Assembly: GCA_039090855.1 (NCBI GenBank)
Contig: CM077005.1
Span: 79,232,607 to 79,296,606, forward strand
Source: Macrothele yani
Lineage: Eukaryota > Arthropoda > Arachnida > Araneae > Macrothelidae
DNA length: 64,000 nucleotides
Direction of reading: 5' to 3'
The number at the start of each line of letters is the position of its first letter. The stretch's first letter is position 1. Position numbers and translations under genes: made by a program. The notes under the pieces were generated by a model. That model did not search any database. It was not told the origin of the DNA and saw only the letters and a program-made list of their open reading frames with translations. Of this stretch, positions 1-12,972 are shown in pieces.

Positions 1-2495
1 GATTGCATTATACTAAGTAACATGTGAAACAGTATTGCAGACAATAGTACACCTATTGATAATTCACATTGATTAGCCACATAGTTTATTTGGTTATATT
101 ATTATTATGTTAAGCAAAATATAGTTATTTGGCATTTGATTATGTGCATCTCCTTAGTCTACTCTCAACAGAGTCCATTTCTGTTTAAATACAGCAGAAG
201 GGATTCAAATTATGTGTGCCATGTGTTGAAAAGTTATGGTTGTAGGTACAACATTTTGTTAGATCAGTGTGTGTGTGTGTGTTCCTTATTTGAAACAAAA
301 CTTTCTGAGGATTATCTTTTAGATCCAGTACCTTTGATATCAAAGCATTTTTGCAAAATACATCATATTTGGCCACTGGGGAAATTGGATAAGTAGTATA
401 ACTCTGCAAAGATTATGATGGAGGAACACATTTAAAATGTTTGGAGGTGAGTAACTCAGGCCATGGATTATTCACTGCATGCTCTGAGTTACTCATCTTT
501 CTATGCATGTTTATGTATGGATGGAATACATTGGGTATGCTGTGCATCTGTCTGTGAAAGGGAGAAGCCATTTGTAATTCAAATTCACTAGAATGAAAGG
601 GTTTGTCTTATCACAAAAAATAACTGACACATCTCAAAATCCATGTGCTTAAGTAGGCCATAGTACATATGTGATGGTGTGAGATCAGTGTTATTCCCTT
701 TCAACTGTTCATGTTTATTAAATCATAATTTATGTTCAGGTGTGAGGTTCATTACACCTCGGTCAAATTTGGTGCCAGAAGTACCCTATCTGATACATGG
801 CATCAGAATATATACCATATATAGGTACATTATAAATAGTGCAGGGAAAGTTCATTTTGTTAAAAAAGTAATCAGGAAAAAGTTAGGTCTTTGGCAAAAA
901 TGTAGACCTCGCAAAATAATCTTGGTAAAAAATGTAATAACATCAACAACAGGAAAAAATTAAAGCAAGCATTATATTCTTATTTTGATTCTACTAAGTT
1001 TTTGTGCATGTGGTAATGTGCAAATGGGATCAAAATGTTGATTAGATGTTCACACAAAATAATCACAAGTCTCAAATAACATTTACTTGATCAATAGCCA
1101 GTTCAAGGGATGGAATTGCAGATGATTGAATGGATATTTTAAATATGCAGTTTCAATAAAAATATGGATCTTGATCTCTGGCATGTTTATAACATAAACC
1201 ATGAAGAGAGAGAGCAAAAGAGTGTCTTTTTTTTTCTTTTTTGTTTGCTGCAAGGTTTTTTGGTCTCCAATGTCCAATGTATTGTGACAATTATATATAG
1301 CTAATTTTCAGCCTTCAACCTATCGTCCTCTCCACTTCTTTATTGGTGTATTTGGGGCCACATTTATCGGAGAGCATTGCATCTGTTTGGTTAATTTTTC
1401 ACATGGTCTTATGACACATTACTAGTTTCTGTTTTCTTTTTTTTTTTTTTTTGCTGAAAATGTACCGCTCTGAGTTTTGAAGTCTGTGCTATTAATTCTG
1501 TTCTTTATAGATACATAGAAGCTGCATAGCACTCTACTGTTAGCAACCTTCTAAAGAACAATTTACTTGCCACCCAACTCTGTTGTCACTGCTATAACAG
1601 AGGGTAGATTGAAATTCTATGTTGCATGCTGTTAATTTTGTTCTTTAGCCAACCTTTTTTTTTTTTAGTGAAGATATTTCTTTATTGAGCTGGTAAGAGA
1701 CTTTCTCCCTGCATTACTGATTCCATTGTGTGATTTCTTAACAAGCTTTTCTGTCTCATATGTAATGGAATCCAAATAATAGTAAGAATCTGTTACCTGC
1801 TCTATTTTTCTTCAGTACGATGCAGTTAAGTTTTCGAAAAACACGTGAAAACCACTGATTTAGACTTTGTAGCATTTGTCTTCACTTCAAATGCTTATTC
1901 TGTTCCTGCACAGCTAATTGAAGTTGTGTTGCAAATTGTCTGCACTCTTTATAAGCACTAAATCATCATATAGCAAACTGCTGATACATCAGACACCTAT
2001 TTCAGCATGTTAGTGAGTTACATTATATGTAAGTTTCAATTGCTGGCTTTCTCTGGCAGTTTGTTGTTGACATGACACTTCTGGCAGCAGGTTTTTGATT
2101 GCTGGTGTCTCTTTTATGGCATGTCCTTCCTCCCAAGGGAGAGACACCTCCTGTAGCAGGTTTAATATTGTAGCAGAGAAGAAAATAATTCTGTTCTCAT
2201 TTGGCTAAAATTCTTTTGTAAGTGTGCAGATTTTTCTCTGCCTTGATTTTTGAGCTCATTGCAAATTCTTGCCATTAAAGTGCTTTCTTCCATAAGGAAG
2301 CTACAGTTAACGAATGCCAGCATATTTGCTATTGGTGTATTTGAGGCCAACCACAGCAAAGCTTCCACCGTGTCATTCTTTTCTTGAATACTTACAGTGA
2401 GATAACATGGTGGTTGTAAATTTTTGAATGGTATTTTGTTATTCATAATAATAGCTTTTATCACAGTGGTTAACTTATCTCAGCATGTCTGATAG
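1..2495. other. AT-rich intronic DNA, nothing recognised
   Basis: This stretch has no reading frame with recognisable similarity and no clear splice-bounded exon on either strand. It holds short homopolymer T tracts (near 1436-1453 and 1654-1665) and a short GT run near 269-281. I read it as intron or upstream DNA of the AFF-family gene whose exons appear from 21755 onward. An unrecognised short exon here cannot be excluded. Confidence 0.5.
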
Positions 2496-2511
2496 TAACA
2501 TAGTGGACTAT
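2496..2511 (+). repeat. Left target-site duplication, 16 bp (right copy 4072-4087)
   Basis: TAACATAGTGGACTAT occurs exactly at 2496-2511 and again at 4072-4087, flanking the Penelope-like fragment. A perfect 16-bp direct repeat bracketing a 5'-truncated retroelement is best read as its target-site duplication. Confidence 0.85.
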
Positions 2512-2524
2512 ATTAATTCAACAT

Positions 2525-3325
2525 TTGTCGAAAACATTACGTGGAAAACCAACTTATACTCCAACGATAATTCCGATTGATTCAAATCATCCTTGGAAAT
2601 ATAAAAGAGCAGCACTTCAATTTTACATAAGAAGAGCATTAACCCATTCCTGTAATAAACACAAAGAAAAGATTGAGATTAACTGGATAAAAAGAACTGC
2701 TATGAAATTTGGATACAAGAAAAAGATCATAGATGATATACTTGAAAATATAAAGAAATCTTTAAATGAAAATAAAAATAAACAAAAAAATGAAATAAAA
2801 TTTGCTGGTAAAATTCCCTACATTCCTCCAATAACAGATATCTTAAAGAAGGAATGCATTAAAGAAAAAATGATATTGGCAGAAACCGTCATAGATAACG
2901 AAACTATATTAACTAATGGAAATGAAAGAAGATCAATGCTTGATAAAGCCGGAGTATATTCTATACCAACAAAATATTATACAGAAATAGAAAGAAATGA
3001 AAGAAATAAAGTATACATAGGAAGTACAAAAAGAAGATTTAAGACCAGATTAAAAGAACATATATCGAACTGGAATAAAAAAGAAAACAAAACATCATTA
3101 ATAAATCATTGTATTGAAAATGAAGCTTATCCTGTTTGGTATGATGCAAAATTAATAACCTCACATAAAACTAAAAACCAAATATTAACCTCAGAAGCGA
3201 TAATGATTGAAAAAACTAAAGAAATAAATTGTAATAATAATGATCCAATGAATCTACCGTACGCTTGGAAATATTTTATCGAAAAAGAAATTAACGATAA
3301 AAAATATAATAAAAGACCTTATTAA
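2525..3325 (+). pseudogene. PLE protein, C-terminal part: RT thumb and GIY-YIG endonuclease
   Basis: The frame is open for 266 residues but begins with TTG and lacks the RT palm, so it is the tail of a larger protein. Residues about 8-40 match the PLE post-palm motif (RKPT-like start, then SNHPWKYKRAA). Residues 94-102 (GKIPYIPP) match the linker seen in the PLE at 53.5 kb. The endonuclease follows: GVYSIP at 143-148, VYIGST at 163-168, then Arg and EH at 178-179, the canonical GIY-YIG layout. In Penelope elements this domain nicks DNA to prime target reverse transcription. Nothing in the surviving part is broken; the defect is loss of the 5' two thirds. Confidence 0.85.
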
Positions 3326-3530
3326 TTATTTTCAACAAACGAATGGCAACACCAATTAATTTGGAGTCGGAATTCATGTCATCCGGTTATATCAAAACAC
3401 GACTAAGAACGTGCATTAATACCAAAAATAGCATGCGCAAGAGTACAACTGCCGTGAAAAGTCGGACGCTGCCAGTAGAATCGATGTAAGTGGCCGAAAC
3501 ACAACATGTATGAGAAGATCATAATACCCA

Positions 3531-3562
3531 CTGAAGATGATTCCAAAAAGAAGGAATTGAAA
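3531..3562 (+). ncRNA. Hammerhead-ribozyme-like motif in PLE 3' region
   Basis: CTGAAGA (3531-3537) fits the hammerhead CUGANGA core. It is followed by GATTCC and GGAATT, which can pair as stem II, and then GAAA (3559-3562). Hammerhead motifs are known in the terminal repeats of Penelope-like elements. One extra T lies between the core and stem II, and stems I and III were not verified, so activity is uncertain. Confidence 0.4.
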
Positions 3563-4071
3563 CTAGTTTGGGATATCGAGCCACGGAAAATAAAACATGC
3601 AACCATCATCTATAATAAGAAATTATAAGATCGAAGTTCAACTTGGAAGCTGATACCACAGGAAAGGAAAATCATGCCTTCTTCGATAACAAGATGGCTT
3701 ATTACTGATTCAACGCATCATAATCAAAAGGTTCGAAAGTTCTTTTCTATTGTATTAATTTCGTAAATCATGACTTAAAAAACTGGAATAATATTAATCT
3801 TTTAATACATATTGTCTCTACGTATTGGAGGACTTTGACAACTTATGATGCATTTGACTGCACATATAAAAACATTTTTTCATATAAATTTGTAATCTTC
3901 ATAATAAAATTCTAAACTATTATAAAGAACATCAAAAAGAAAAAAAGGAATATTAGTGACAAGTTGAAATAAAAATTTTCTTATTATATGGACGTTTTTC
4001 CCGTGCTCGAATTTCTAATAACGTGCGAAACAGTAGATGATATGGAAACTATTTTGTTGACATATAGTTAA

Positions 4072-4087
4072 TAACATAGTGGACTAT
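4072..4087 (+). repeat. Right target-site duplication of the PLE
   Basis: This is the exact second copy of the 16-mer at 2496-2511; the flanking bases differ on both sides, which defines the ends of the insertion. Confidence 0.85.
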
Positions 4088-5179
4088 TTGTATTCAAAAG
4101 TTGTACCCAGATGAGTTTTCGTTTATCTGTTCTTCCAGAAAAAGTTAACACTATGAGCTTTTCTTTTTTGTGCCATTGTGAGTTTTTAAGTCTAATTCAA
4201 ACTAAAAAAAATGCATAATTAGCATGCAACATGAAGAAACTAGCAAGAAACTGGATATATCTTCTGTGGCAAAGTGACAGAAAAACAGGGTATCATAATT
4301 AAAGTTGAGTTTCTGTTGATTTTTTTATTGTAGAGCACAATTTGCCAACAGCATGCTCAGGACTTGCAGGTTTGCTTTTTTTTTTTTTTTTTTTTTTTTT
4401 AATGTTACTGGTCAGTGAGTTTGCCAAGCAATTTGGGTGTGCTAGAAGAAAAACAAACAGCTACTGTATGTGAAGTTGCTAGTTTTGAAAAAGAAAAATA
4501 TTCCTGCACTGAGGAATGTCCATTTGTCATGTATGTTGGTGATAGTGACAGCAATGATTCCAAATTATATTCATTTGTTTGACATTATGTATTAGCGACA
4601 GATGGTTGAGAGTTCCCTTCTAGATACTTCATCATTATCTGGTGATGCTACTGGTTTGGATATGGCAAACTCATTTTTCTATATTATTTAGTTTCTCTGC
4701 AAGAAAATTGTGCCTAATTAGGTGCAGACAATGGTTCTGTTACATGCCAGGTGTGAAGAAAAGGTGTGGTTGTAGCATTAAGGTAACGGATATCAAATTT
4801 GCTGTCATGGGATGCCCATTTTATCTGATTAATCTTGCTGCTAAGAAGCCTTTAGTTTCCCTTCAAGGCAGTATGGATTAAATTCTTGTTGGTATCTTTT
4901 ATTATTTAAGAAAAAGTGCTAAACCTAAAAAATGCAGAGATGCCAACCTGTTTCAGATATTTTCAGTGGTACTCGTACAAATTTTCAGTAGTCATATCAA
5001 AAAGAATAATTTTAACTGAGGAAAACACTGTATTACTCATTTAATTTAATTAGTATTTTTTTACTTACTTATTCATTTATATACATGAAAATCTGAATCA
5101 AAATATTCTGAATTTGTCACATGGAAAATAATATACACCATGACTGCTACATTTTTTTTTTTACACAACAAAAAATTGA
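4088..5179. other. No gene seen
   Basis: AT-rich DNA with a poly-T run near 4376-4400 and no recognisable coding or repeat signature. Confidence 0.5.
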
Positions 5180-5770
5180 TTAAACAGCTTTCTTTAGTGA
5201 TTTGGCTGTACATTGTTTTGCAGATTTGAGTTCCTCAGCAGAAAATATTTTTTCATAACACACTTGCCCAGAGGAGAACATATTCATTTTTGCAATAAGA
5301 AGTGCTTCTACAGTTTCTAAACCTAAATTAGGTTGGAAACGGGCTTGATTTTTGCACTAAACTAAAACCTCTCTCACTCGCAGCATTTGAGTTTGGAACT
5401 ACAAGTATTGCAAACATTACTTTCGAGAGAATAGTATATTTAACAGCTCCATTACAGCCTCTTAATTTTGAGATTTCTGACCAAGTGACATCTATTCTAT
5501 CTGTTTCTGCTATGGTCTCTAATTTTGTCAGCTTGATAACAAGCAGTTCCGCTTCCAGTATATCAAGTTCATTTCCAGTTATTATAAATGGAAAGCGTTT
5601 GACTATGTATAATACAGAAGTAAATGATGTTATGGCTCTAAGTGAAGGATCTGCTATTTCTGCATGTTTTAAGAATTCATCATAGATCAGCACCTTTTCT
5701 TGAATATAAGAACATCCTTCAATGTAAAATTTTCTGACAGATGTATAGAACTTAGAAAGTTCATTCTCGC
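5180..5770 (-). pseudogene. hAT transposase, C-terminal part (interrupted host copy)
   Basis: Read on the minus strand this encodes the end of a hAT transposase. It runs from a conserved KFYTSVRKFY segment through LKHAEIADP to the dimerisation block VPNSNAASERGFSLV. After one frameshift near 5330 the usual tail follows (RFQPNLGLETVEALLIAKM, then GQVCYEKIFSAEELKSAKQ). hAT transposases are cut-and-paste enzymes; this block carries the third acidic catalytic residue and the dimer interface. The reading frame is cut at 5770, where the next element is inserted, and resumes at 15314. The tail has a stop and a frameshift, so the copy is dead. Confidence 0.75.
5765..5770 (+). repeat. Target-site duplication TTCTCG (right copy 15308-15313)
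   Basis: TTCTCG directly precedes CAGGGATC at 5771 and directly follows the inverted terminus GATCCCTG ending at 15307. Removing the element and one copy restores a continuous minus-strand hAT frame, which supports the call independently. Confidence 0.85.
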
Positions 5771-8639
5771 AGGGATCGCATTCCTCCTAAAATTCCTAAT
5801 ATTTTGTGACCCTCCTTAAATTCCTAAAATTATACCTAAAATTTGCTATTCATCCTAAAATTTTCGTAAGCTTATTTATTAAAAACACAACCGTTATTAA
5901 CGCCAATAAATTTACCATTACGGTAAGGTAAAAAGACCTGTTATTGTAGAAACACAGCCTATATGCTGTGCTGCTGAAGGGAGGGAAAAATGACGCCATC
6001 GAGATGCACTTGCTTCGGGGCGGGCGCTCCACTTTTTTGCCTTCGGACAGTTTTCGAGAGTAACGAGAGATCTAAGGGAAAAGGGGAGGGGTTATTTTCA
6101 CCCCTGGTTTGCGCTTTGCAGACGAACTCTGTGGCATGCAGAAGATCGTACTTTATTTTTGTACATGCCTTGTGGAACCTCCTCTTTCTGCTGATGTTTT
6201 GTTATTGTAAACCGCAGGTGGGTGGAAGCAAAGAGGAAACATGTGGTCTCCTTCCGTAACCTCCGGTAATGACGATGGGATGGTAGCTGAGTGTTATTGT
6301 GGCAGGCAGTAGAGCACGTGATCATTGACCTTCGATCGTGCGTCGGCGACAGCGACCTTCGATGCGCAATATATCTCGGCTCCGACTCGCTTTGACTGAA
6401 CTTGCGTGAGATGCGTATGATAGTTTCTGGTTTTGAGTCTTTTATGGTGTTCTCTGTGCTGTGTGCAAGTTCAGTTCTCTAGTGGTGACCTGCTTTTTTT
6501 TTTTTCCATCTTCTGACATCCTCGCAGCCAAATTTCGGGAAGTTGTCTGGTTTTGCAATATTGGAACGTGTTTTTGTACTTCCCTTTCATTTTCTGGTTA
6601 GTAATACAAGTGTTTAAGATGCCTAAATCCAAAACGAAATTTCAAGATGCGTGGCTCGCCAAAGAATTGGACGGAGTGAAGTTGAAAGAATGGTGTTCTG
6701 CAACTGAAACAATATTTTCTGCTAAGTGTATATTGTGTTCAGAAATTTTCAACATTTCTAATAGTGGCTTTTAACAAGTAAAAGCGCATCATAAAGGAAA
6801 AAAACATTTGCAGAAATTTCAAAGTAAATTTCAAAATAAGTCCATCCTGTGAAAGCCTTTGGAGGACGGGATCTTCAGACCAAAACAAATATTAGTGAAG
6901 TACTGAGTCATGATTTACAGTTGGCTAAAGCCGAAGCATTATGGGCCATGAAAGTTGCTAAGGACAATATGTCTTTTGTTTCATGCACTGAAACAGTTGA
7001 ACTTTTCAAAGAAATGTTTCCTGATTCTGCTATTGCAGCCAAAATGCAACTTAAAGAAAAAAGTTGCTTATGTGATATCACATGGATTGTCAAAATATTT
7101 TGAAGAGGATTTGAAAAAAGACATTGCATCTAGTAACCCAGGAAAGGTTACTATAGCATTTGATGAAACTACAAATACACAAGTGAAATGGCAGTTGGAT
7201 GTGTATCTCAGGTCCTGGTCTTCAGAAATAAATTCAGTTTCTTGCCGATACCTAACAAGCGTTTTTCTGGGTCATGCAACAGCAGATATTTTGCTAAAAG
7301 AAATTCTTGATGTGTTATCATCCTTCAATATTTCGTTGAACAGAATTATTTGTGTATCCATGGACAGCCCAATTGTAAATAAGTGCTTTTTACGCAAATT
7401 CAATGAAGTTGTAAAACAAGAAACAGGCCAGAAATCTTTGGAACTAGGTTTTTGCAACCTGCATGTTGTTAGTAATGCATTTAAAATTTTTTTGACAAGC
7501 TTAAATATAGATTTTGACGAATTTGCTACTGATATGCATTACTTTTTAAAGAGTAGTGCTGCAAGACGAGAGGATTATAAATCTGTCCAGGATATAACAT
7601 TGGTCACTGCCAAATTTCTTTTGCGTCATGTCAGCAACAGATGGTTAACCGTTGGTTCTGTAGCCCAGAGGCTCTTGGATCAATGGCTAAATATTACAGA
7701 ATATTTTTTAAACTTCTTGACATCTCAAAAAATATTTGAAAAGCAACTACGCAATTCGGCAAGGTATAAAAGAATTCACTGTTTCCTGAAAAATGAGCTA
7801 ACTCCTTGCTATTTAGCATTAATTTCATTTTCACACCAAAATTTTGAAAAGTTTTCATTATGTTATCAGAGTGAAGAACCAAAAATACACCAGTTATATT
7901 CTGATTTAAATACTTTAATGAAGAATGTTATGGCTCAGTTTATCCAAGATGATGTTATTGCAGGGAAATTTGGAGAAGACCTAAAGAATGTAGATTTTGA
8001 AAACAAAAATTCATGGAAAAAACTAGGGGAGTTAGAAGTTGGTATGAAGATAAAAAATCTCCTCAGGAATGTTCAGGAGACCAGGCAGAAATTATTTCTC
8101 TTAGATGTAAGATCATCACTAATTGCAACCACAAAATATTTAAAGTCAAATTTGCCATTCTGCAATCAAAAGCTAAGAGACATAGAAGTTTTAAAGGTAA
8201 AAGAACCAAAGAAAGAGTCAACTCAACTTTCAGTCACTGAAGGACTTTCGGAAATAACCAGAATTTCAAGTGTTTTGCAACTTTCTGAGGAACAAATTGA
8301 TAGAGTAAGAGAAGAGTGGAAACTTTTAAATTGCGATAAGCCAACTCTAGATGAACTAGTGAAATTTTCAGAGGAAGGGCATATTCCAGTGCGGATTGAT
8401 CATTACTGGCGTAATATATTTAGTATTAAAGACTCTAGCGGAAAAGAAAAATACTCAAATCTTGCTAAACTCATCAAGTCAGTATTAGTTTTACCTCATG
8501 GTAATGCTGATGCAGAAAGGGGATTTTCGGTTAACACTGCTCTGTTAAGGAAGGACAAGGCTAACTTAAAAGACTCAACTATAACATCATTAAGAATAGT
8601 TAAAGGGGCCATTAAACACTATGGATGTGTAAGTAAAGT

Positions 8640-8644
8640 ACCCA
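8640..8644 (+). repeat. 5-bp target-site duplication ACCCA (right copy 13896-13900)
   Basis: ACCCA lies just outside CAGGGTTCCCAC at 8645 and just outside its inverse ending at 13895. Removing the insert with one copy restores the hAT reading frame of element A. Confidence 0.75.
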
Positions 8645-10737
8645 CAGGGTTCCCACGCCACCTGGAAAACCGGGAAAACCGGGAATTCTCAGGGAATTTA
8701 AAAATTGTTCAAAAATCAGGGAAAACTCAGGGAAAATCGTGTTTTCCCGTAAAAATCAGGGAATTTCTTATCAGGGAACTGAAAAGTCAGGGAATTTTTT
8801 ATTTTGCCAAAAAGATATTTTCTTTCAGACTTTTGTAGAATATATTTCTGTATTGCTAAGTTTTAAAATAATTCCGAGTTGTTTTATCCTTCGAGGCAAC
8901 CCACCCACCGATTAAAGTGCAGCTGTGCTGGGAGTGCGTCTCTTCGCGGTTTCCCCATCTCCAGATGCTCTAAACTTCAACCGAACAAACGGACACGTCA
9001 AAGCGTGAGAGAAAGCCATTAATCACACCCCCACTTCGCAGGCTCTTATCTGCTGCGTTCGCTCAGAGGCAGTCACTTGTTCCTAAGTAGGCGGGTTCTC
9101 TGTGTAGACTGGGAAAAAAATTATGAAAAAGCTATTTCCTCAATTTTTTAAATAACCGACTGAAATTTTTACAGTGGGCAAGATATATGAAAATAACGTT
9201 CCATTTTAAATTTCGCCGAAATTCATCGGAAACTTTAGAAGTTGCGCTTCCCCCCCCCCCCCTTTCTTTTTGCATGTTTCACTTGTCTTTTATCAAACCG
9301 TACAAAAACATTTTTATTTTGCCGGATGTTGGTTATCCTAATAAATTCGTCCCCCTTCCCCTTCAAGAGCAGTGTATATGAATGTTGCAAATTGAGGGCA
9401 CAATTTATTTTTTGAAAAAAAGTTCGTATCACTTACGAACTAAAGCTTCACTTTCGTAATTCTGTAGCAGAGTTGGTATAGTTGGAAAAGTATGTACCTT
9501 CAAATGTTTGAACAGGGAAGATATGAAATAGGAAGATTCTTCAAAGAGGGGGAAAGATTAATTTTTTCATAGTACTTACGAGTATTTTGTATGAAAAATA
9601 CCATGCAATGAAGCCGGTACTATTGCATACCTACCAAATTTCCCAGATTTCACGGCCGTTTTCTAGATTCGTTGTTTTACGGCCGGAAAGAGATTTTTCT
9701 TGATTCTGTCTTATTTCTATTTCATAATGCATGAAGAAATTAATTTATAGCTATTTTGGCGATATTCCGATTACTGCAAGAGCTGGCTGGTTGCAAAAAA
9801 TAGGGTAGTCCGACGCCCGGAACCATAGATTTTCATATCTGGGTCATTCCACGCAAAATCGTCTGATATTGAAATAATTTTCCACCAACACATCTCCGAT
9901 TCTTACGGGTAGCTGCCTCCAAGTTATAAAAAAACCCCTAAAAGTTTCAACTTTTTTTTGTTTCTGATAGATTAGAAGATATTATTTTTGAATTTTTGTG
10001 CATAGTGGAACCGTTTTCCGTAAAAACGCAAATATCTCCGTTATTTAGAATAAGAAATATAAAATTCATCATTCTCTCGTAATTTTTCCTAAGGTTTCAG
10101 CTTATACATAGGGAAAAAAAATTTGCGAGAACAAAAGTTAGACGGGGTAGAAATTTTCTTGTAATCGTAAATTCTTTTTCTTGCGTTGCAAACATTATGA
10201 ATTTCGTGGTCTGCGGATAATACGACTAAAATTACAGGTAATATGCCGTAAGTGTCATCGTAAAAGAGTTTGCGCTTGCTATCGTATCGGTTCCCCACGC
10301 ACTTTTCCGTGTGACAGGAGAAAGGTTACTTTAGCCAAAACTTTTCCTGCTGCAGTTGAGGCAGTGCTGTTCGCTTTGCATTGTTGGTGAATTATAAGAC
10401 GTCGTACTGTCGGAAATCACTTTTTCGAGCCCCGTTCGAAGTGCAATAACGATCAATTCGTCGTAACGCGTGGTCCCGTGATGACGGATGTTTATATTTC
10501 TTGCGGACTTTCGCCGCGCGGGAGAACGAAGTGCAGTGTTTTATTACTAGAAGCTCTTCACATTATTCATTTTCTTTTTCCCAAACAAACAGACACAATC
10601 ACAAAACTCCGTGAATTACGAATCCCCATCTTTTTCCAAACTCGTGTTAGCACAGGATGATTTTATTGACAGCTTGTTCCTCAGACTAGGAGACGTGCTT
10701 TTTCCCACTGCGTGAAATTGTTTTCTAAGGTTATTTG

Positions 10738-11788
10738 AAGTGGCTTGTAGTGAGAGTGAAAGTTTGCCAAGTGATGGTGAGGATTTTGAATCATCTGAGA
10801 GTGATATTGGCCTAGCAACATCAAGCCAAAACTAGCCACCGTGCCACGCACACCATATCTTCTTCAGAAGGTGAAGATCTTCATAGTGAATCTTCAGATC
10901 ATGAAAGTTCTGAAAGTGAATGGGAGGATGTTAATAGAGAGAAGTGATGAACAACCTCAGCATCTTTTTTTTATTAACATGAAATGCAGGGGCCCAAACA
11001 TGCTCCAGCAACTGATGTGGCACCTATTGCATATTTTTACTTGTTTTTTTACCAATTTCATCCTTGGAATTATCGTTTCTGAAACAAATAAATATGCAAA
11101 GAGGTTTCTCCAGGAACATCCAAATCTTTCTCCCAAATCTTGAGCAAGGAAATGGAAAATGTTACAAATGCTGAAATAAAGGTTTCCTTGCGTGCCTTCT
11201 AATATGAGAGTAATCAGTAGCCCATGTAGGACGAGATGATTGCCGAAGGCATATCCAGTCAAAACAAATACCAGGATTGTGTAAAATTAAAGACTCGATC
11301 AAAGCCTTTGGATAATTTTTTTGCAAAAAAGAATGAAAATAGCGTGATAAACGCTGAATTGCTGTTTACTACAATCGTTGTGGAGCATAACCTACCTATA
11401 GCAAGCTGTGATCATGCTGGTCGCTTCTTTCATGCTATGTTCCCAGACTGATATTGATGAAGCTGGATATCCTTGAGCATATGTGGCATGGAATGAAATA
11501 TCTAAGACAAAGGATTCATCTGGCCTTCCCAAGTATTCCACATTGCCTAAACTAATGTTGGTAATATTGACTATCCCTCACAGCAGTTCCTCTACGTATA
11601 GAATATTTAGTATAGTAAGGAAATACCTCACATACTTTTGCCCAACAATGAGCACCAAAACATTAAGTGCCCTTCTTGTACAGAAAAGTAAAGCATTTTC
11701 CTCAGGTGAGCTGTGTTATAAAAAGTTTTCTGAAAAAGAATATACCACTGCAAAACAAGCAACAAGGGAGTTTTTATGTCAGCAATGA
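10738..11788 (+). pseudogene. hAT-like transposase relic with internal deletion
   Basis: Two fragments remain. Residues around 11350-11451 read NAELLFTTIVVEHNLPIASC and end at HAGRFFHAMFPD, a hAT N-terminal motif. Immediately after, 11483-11788 reads WNEISKTKDSSGLPKYSTLP, then IPHSSSSTYRIFSIVRK, the C-terminal dimerisation block. The whole catalytic middle is missing. The upstream part (10738-11230) is acidic and full of stops. The tail (ALLVQKSKAFSSGELCYKKF) aligns with the hAT fragment at 5180-5770, so the two belong to one lineage. Confidence 0.65.
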
Positions 11789-12765
11789 CATGAGGTAAGT
11801 ACAATTGATAATTTAATTTCATATTTTTTTGTGAGGATAGTGTAAACATATAAAGTTATTACACATTTCACGCATTAATTTCTCATGAAATACCCATTCC
11901 ACACGTTAGCGATGAGGCTTCGTATGGTGATTACCGATAGGCACCTCATACAAGTATTACAGGTTACACAGTAATACTATAATATTGTCCTTAACTTTGA
12001 AAAAAAATTGCGTGTTACATTACTGAAAGTTTGTCTTCAATTACTGAAACATTATTGTAAAATACTCTATTGATTACTGATGCGTTCTGCTAGGGGTTGG
12101 CCCCTCTGAAATAGCATAGATTCGATGTTCTCATTGCCATGTGCAAGAACTAACGTTAGCTAAAATAATTACAATTTTGATTTTTAAATGTCAGCAGTAT
12201 TTTCTCTGATTGCTAGAAATTGTTGGGATGGTACTGGCACACGTTTTCTCAGACGCAGAAATGCTGTCACGATTTCTGTTCTCTCTCTCTCTTCTTTTTT
12301 TTTATTTTTTAATAACTGTTTTACTTTGCTTTGTCTTTAAAGATTCTAAGTAAATTCCAATAGAAAATACAAATTGGTAGATCGATTTGATAGAACCGCT
12401 CTAACAAAATGTTAAGAGACTGTCAGACACTCACCATTTTATCATTCCCATTAGACTTCAATTTCAGCAAAAGTTTCCGTGTTATGTAAAATAAGCACTT
12501 AAAGGATTTAAAGCTTCAGCATTGTATCATTTAACGACAATTTATTCTCTTCAGTCTCATTCTCCCAGCTTGCATTTTTAAACCTAACTGGAACTCTAAA
12601 TGTTGTGAGTCGTTTAAAATATTATTTATATACTTGTGTGCACTTAAAATACAGATAAATCAGTTACATAATTTCACCTAATCGATTGAAATATTTCAGA
12701 TATGTAGAATTTAAATTAAGTCTTAGTTCAAATATTCTTTAAAACATGTAAATACATGGTTTGCC

Positions 12766-12972
12766 ACCTCGGTGGTCCAGTGGTCTAAGCTCTGGTTTCT
12801 GACTATTCGTCCAAGTGAGCCTGGATTCAAGTCCCAGATGAGGTATGGGTGGTGTGTTTATCTTACGGCACTGGCTCTCCTTCTTCGTGAAGCCAAAGGT
12901 CCTAAATTAGGGATGGACTGATATAGCCCAACAAGTTGCTTATGGTGGTCGTTAAACCTGAAACAAAAAAAT
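12766..12972 (+). repeat. tRNA-derived SINE
   Basis: The sequence shows an A-box-like GTGGTCTAAGC (near 12778) and a B-box-like GGATTCAAGTCCC (near 12823-12835), with CCTC and GAGG positioned to pair as part of an acceptor stem. A tRNA-unrelated body follows, ending in TAAACCTGAAACAAAAAAA. Possible diverged TSDs are ACATGGTTT before and ACATGATTT after. Its location inside element B makes it the youngest layer of that nest. Confidence 0.7.

Larger units (their letters stand above)
2512..4071 (+). mobile_element. 5'-truncated Penelope-like element (PLE)
   Basis: The element lies between two exact 16-bp direct repeats. It begins inside the reverse transcriptase, after the catalytic palm, continues through the linker and GIY-YIG endonuclease, and ends with about 745 bp of untranslated 3' sequence. 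5' truncation is usual for PLE insertions, which prime reverse transcription at the target. Codon use is far richer in A than in the PLE at 50-54 kb, so this is a different family. No second copy is visible in the window. Confidence 0.8.

Noticed and set aside
1500..1560. Upstream AFF exon (TATAG followed by a YIEAA-like reading)
   Set aside because: A stop follows at once and the acceptor is weak; the match to the expected preceding exon is too short.
2162..2464. 100-residue minus-strand frame
   Set aside because: No similarity recognised, no supporting composition or splice context; likely a chance frame in intron.
6955..8838. Single 627-residue gene starting MLRTICLLFH
   Set aside because: The first ~33 residues and everything after 8640 are not hAT-like. 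The real frame enters from another phase near 7050 and leaves at the element B insertion, so neither end is a real gene boundary.
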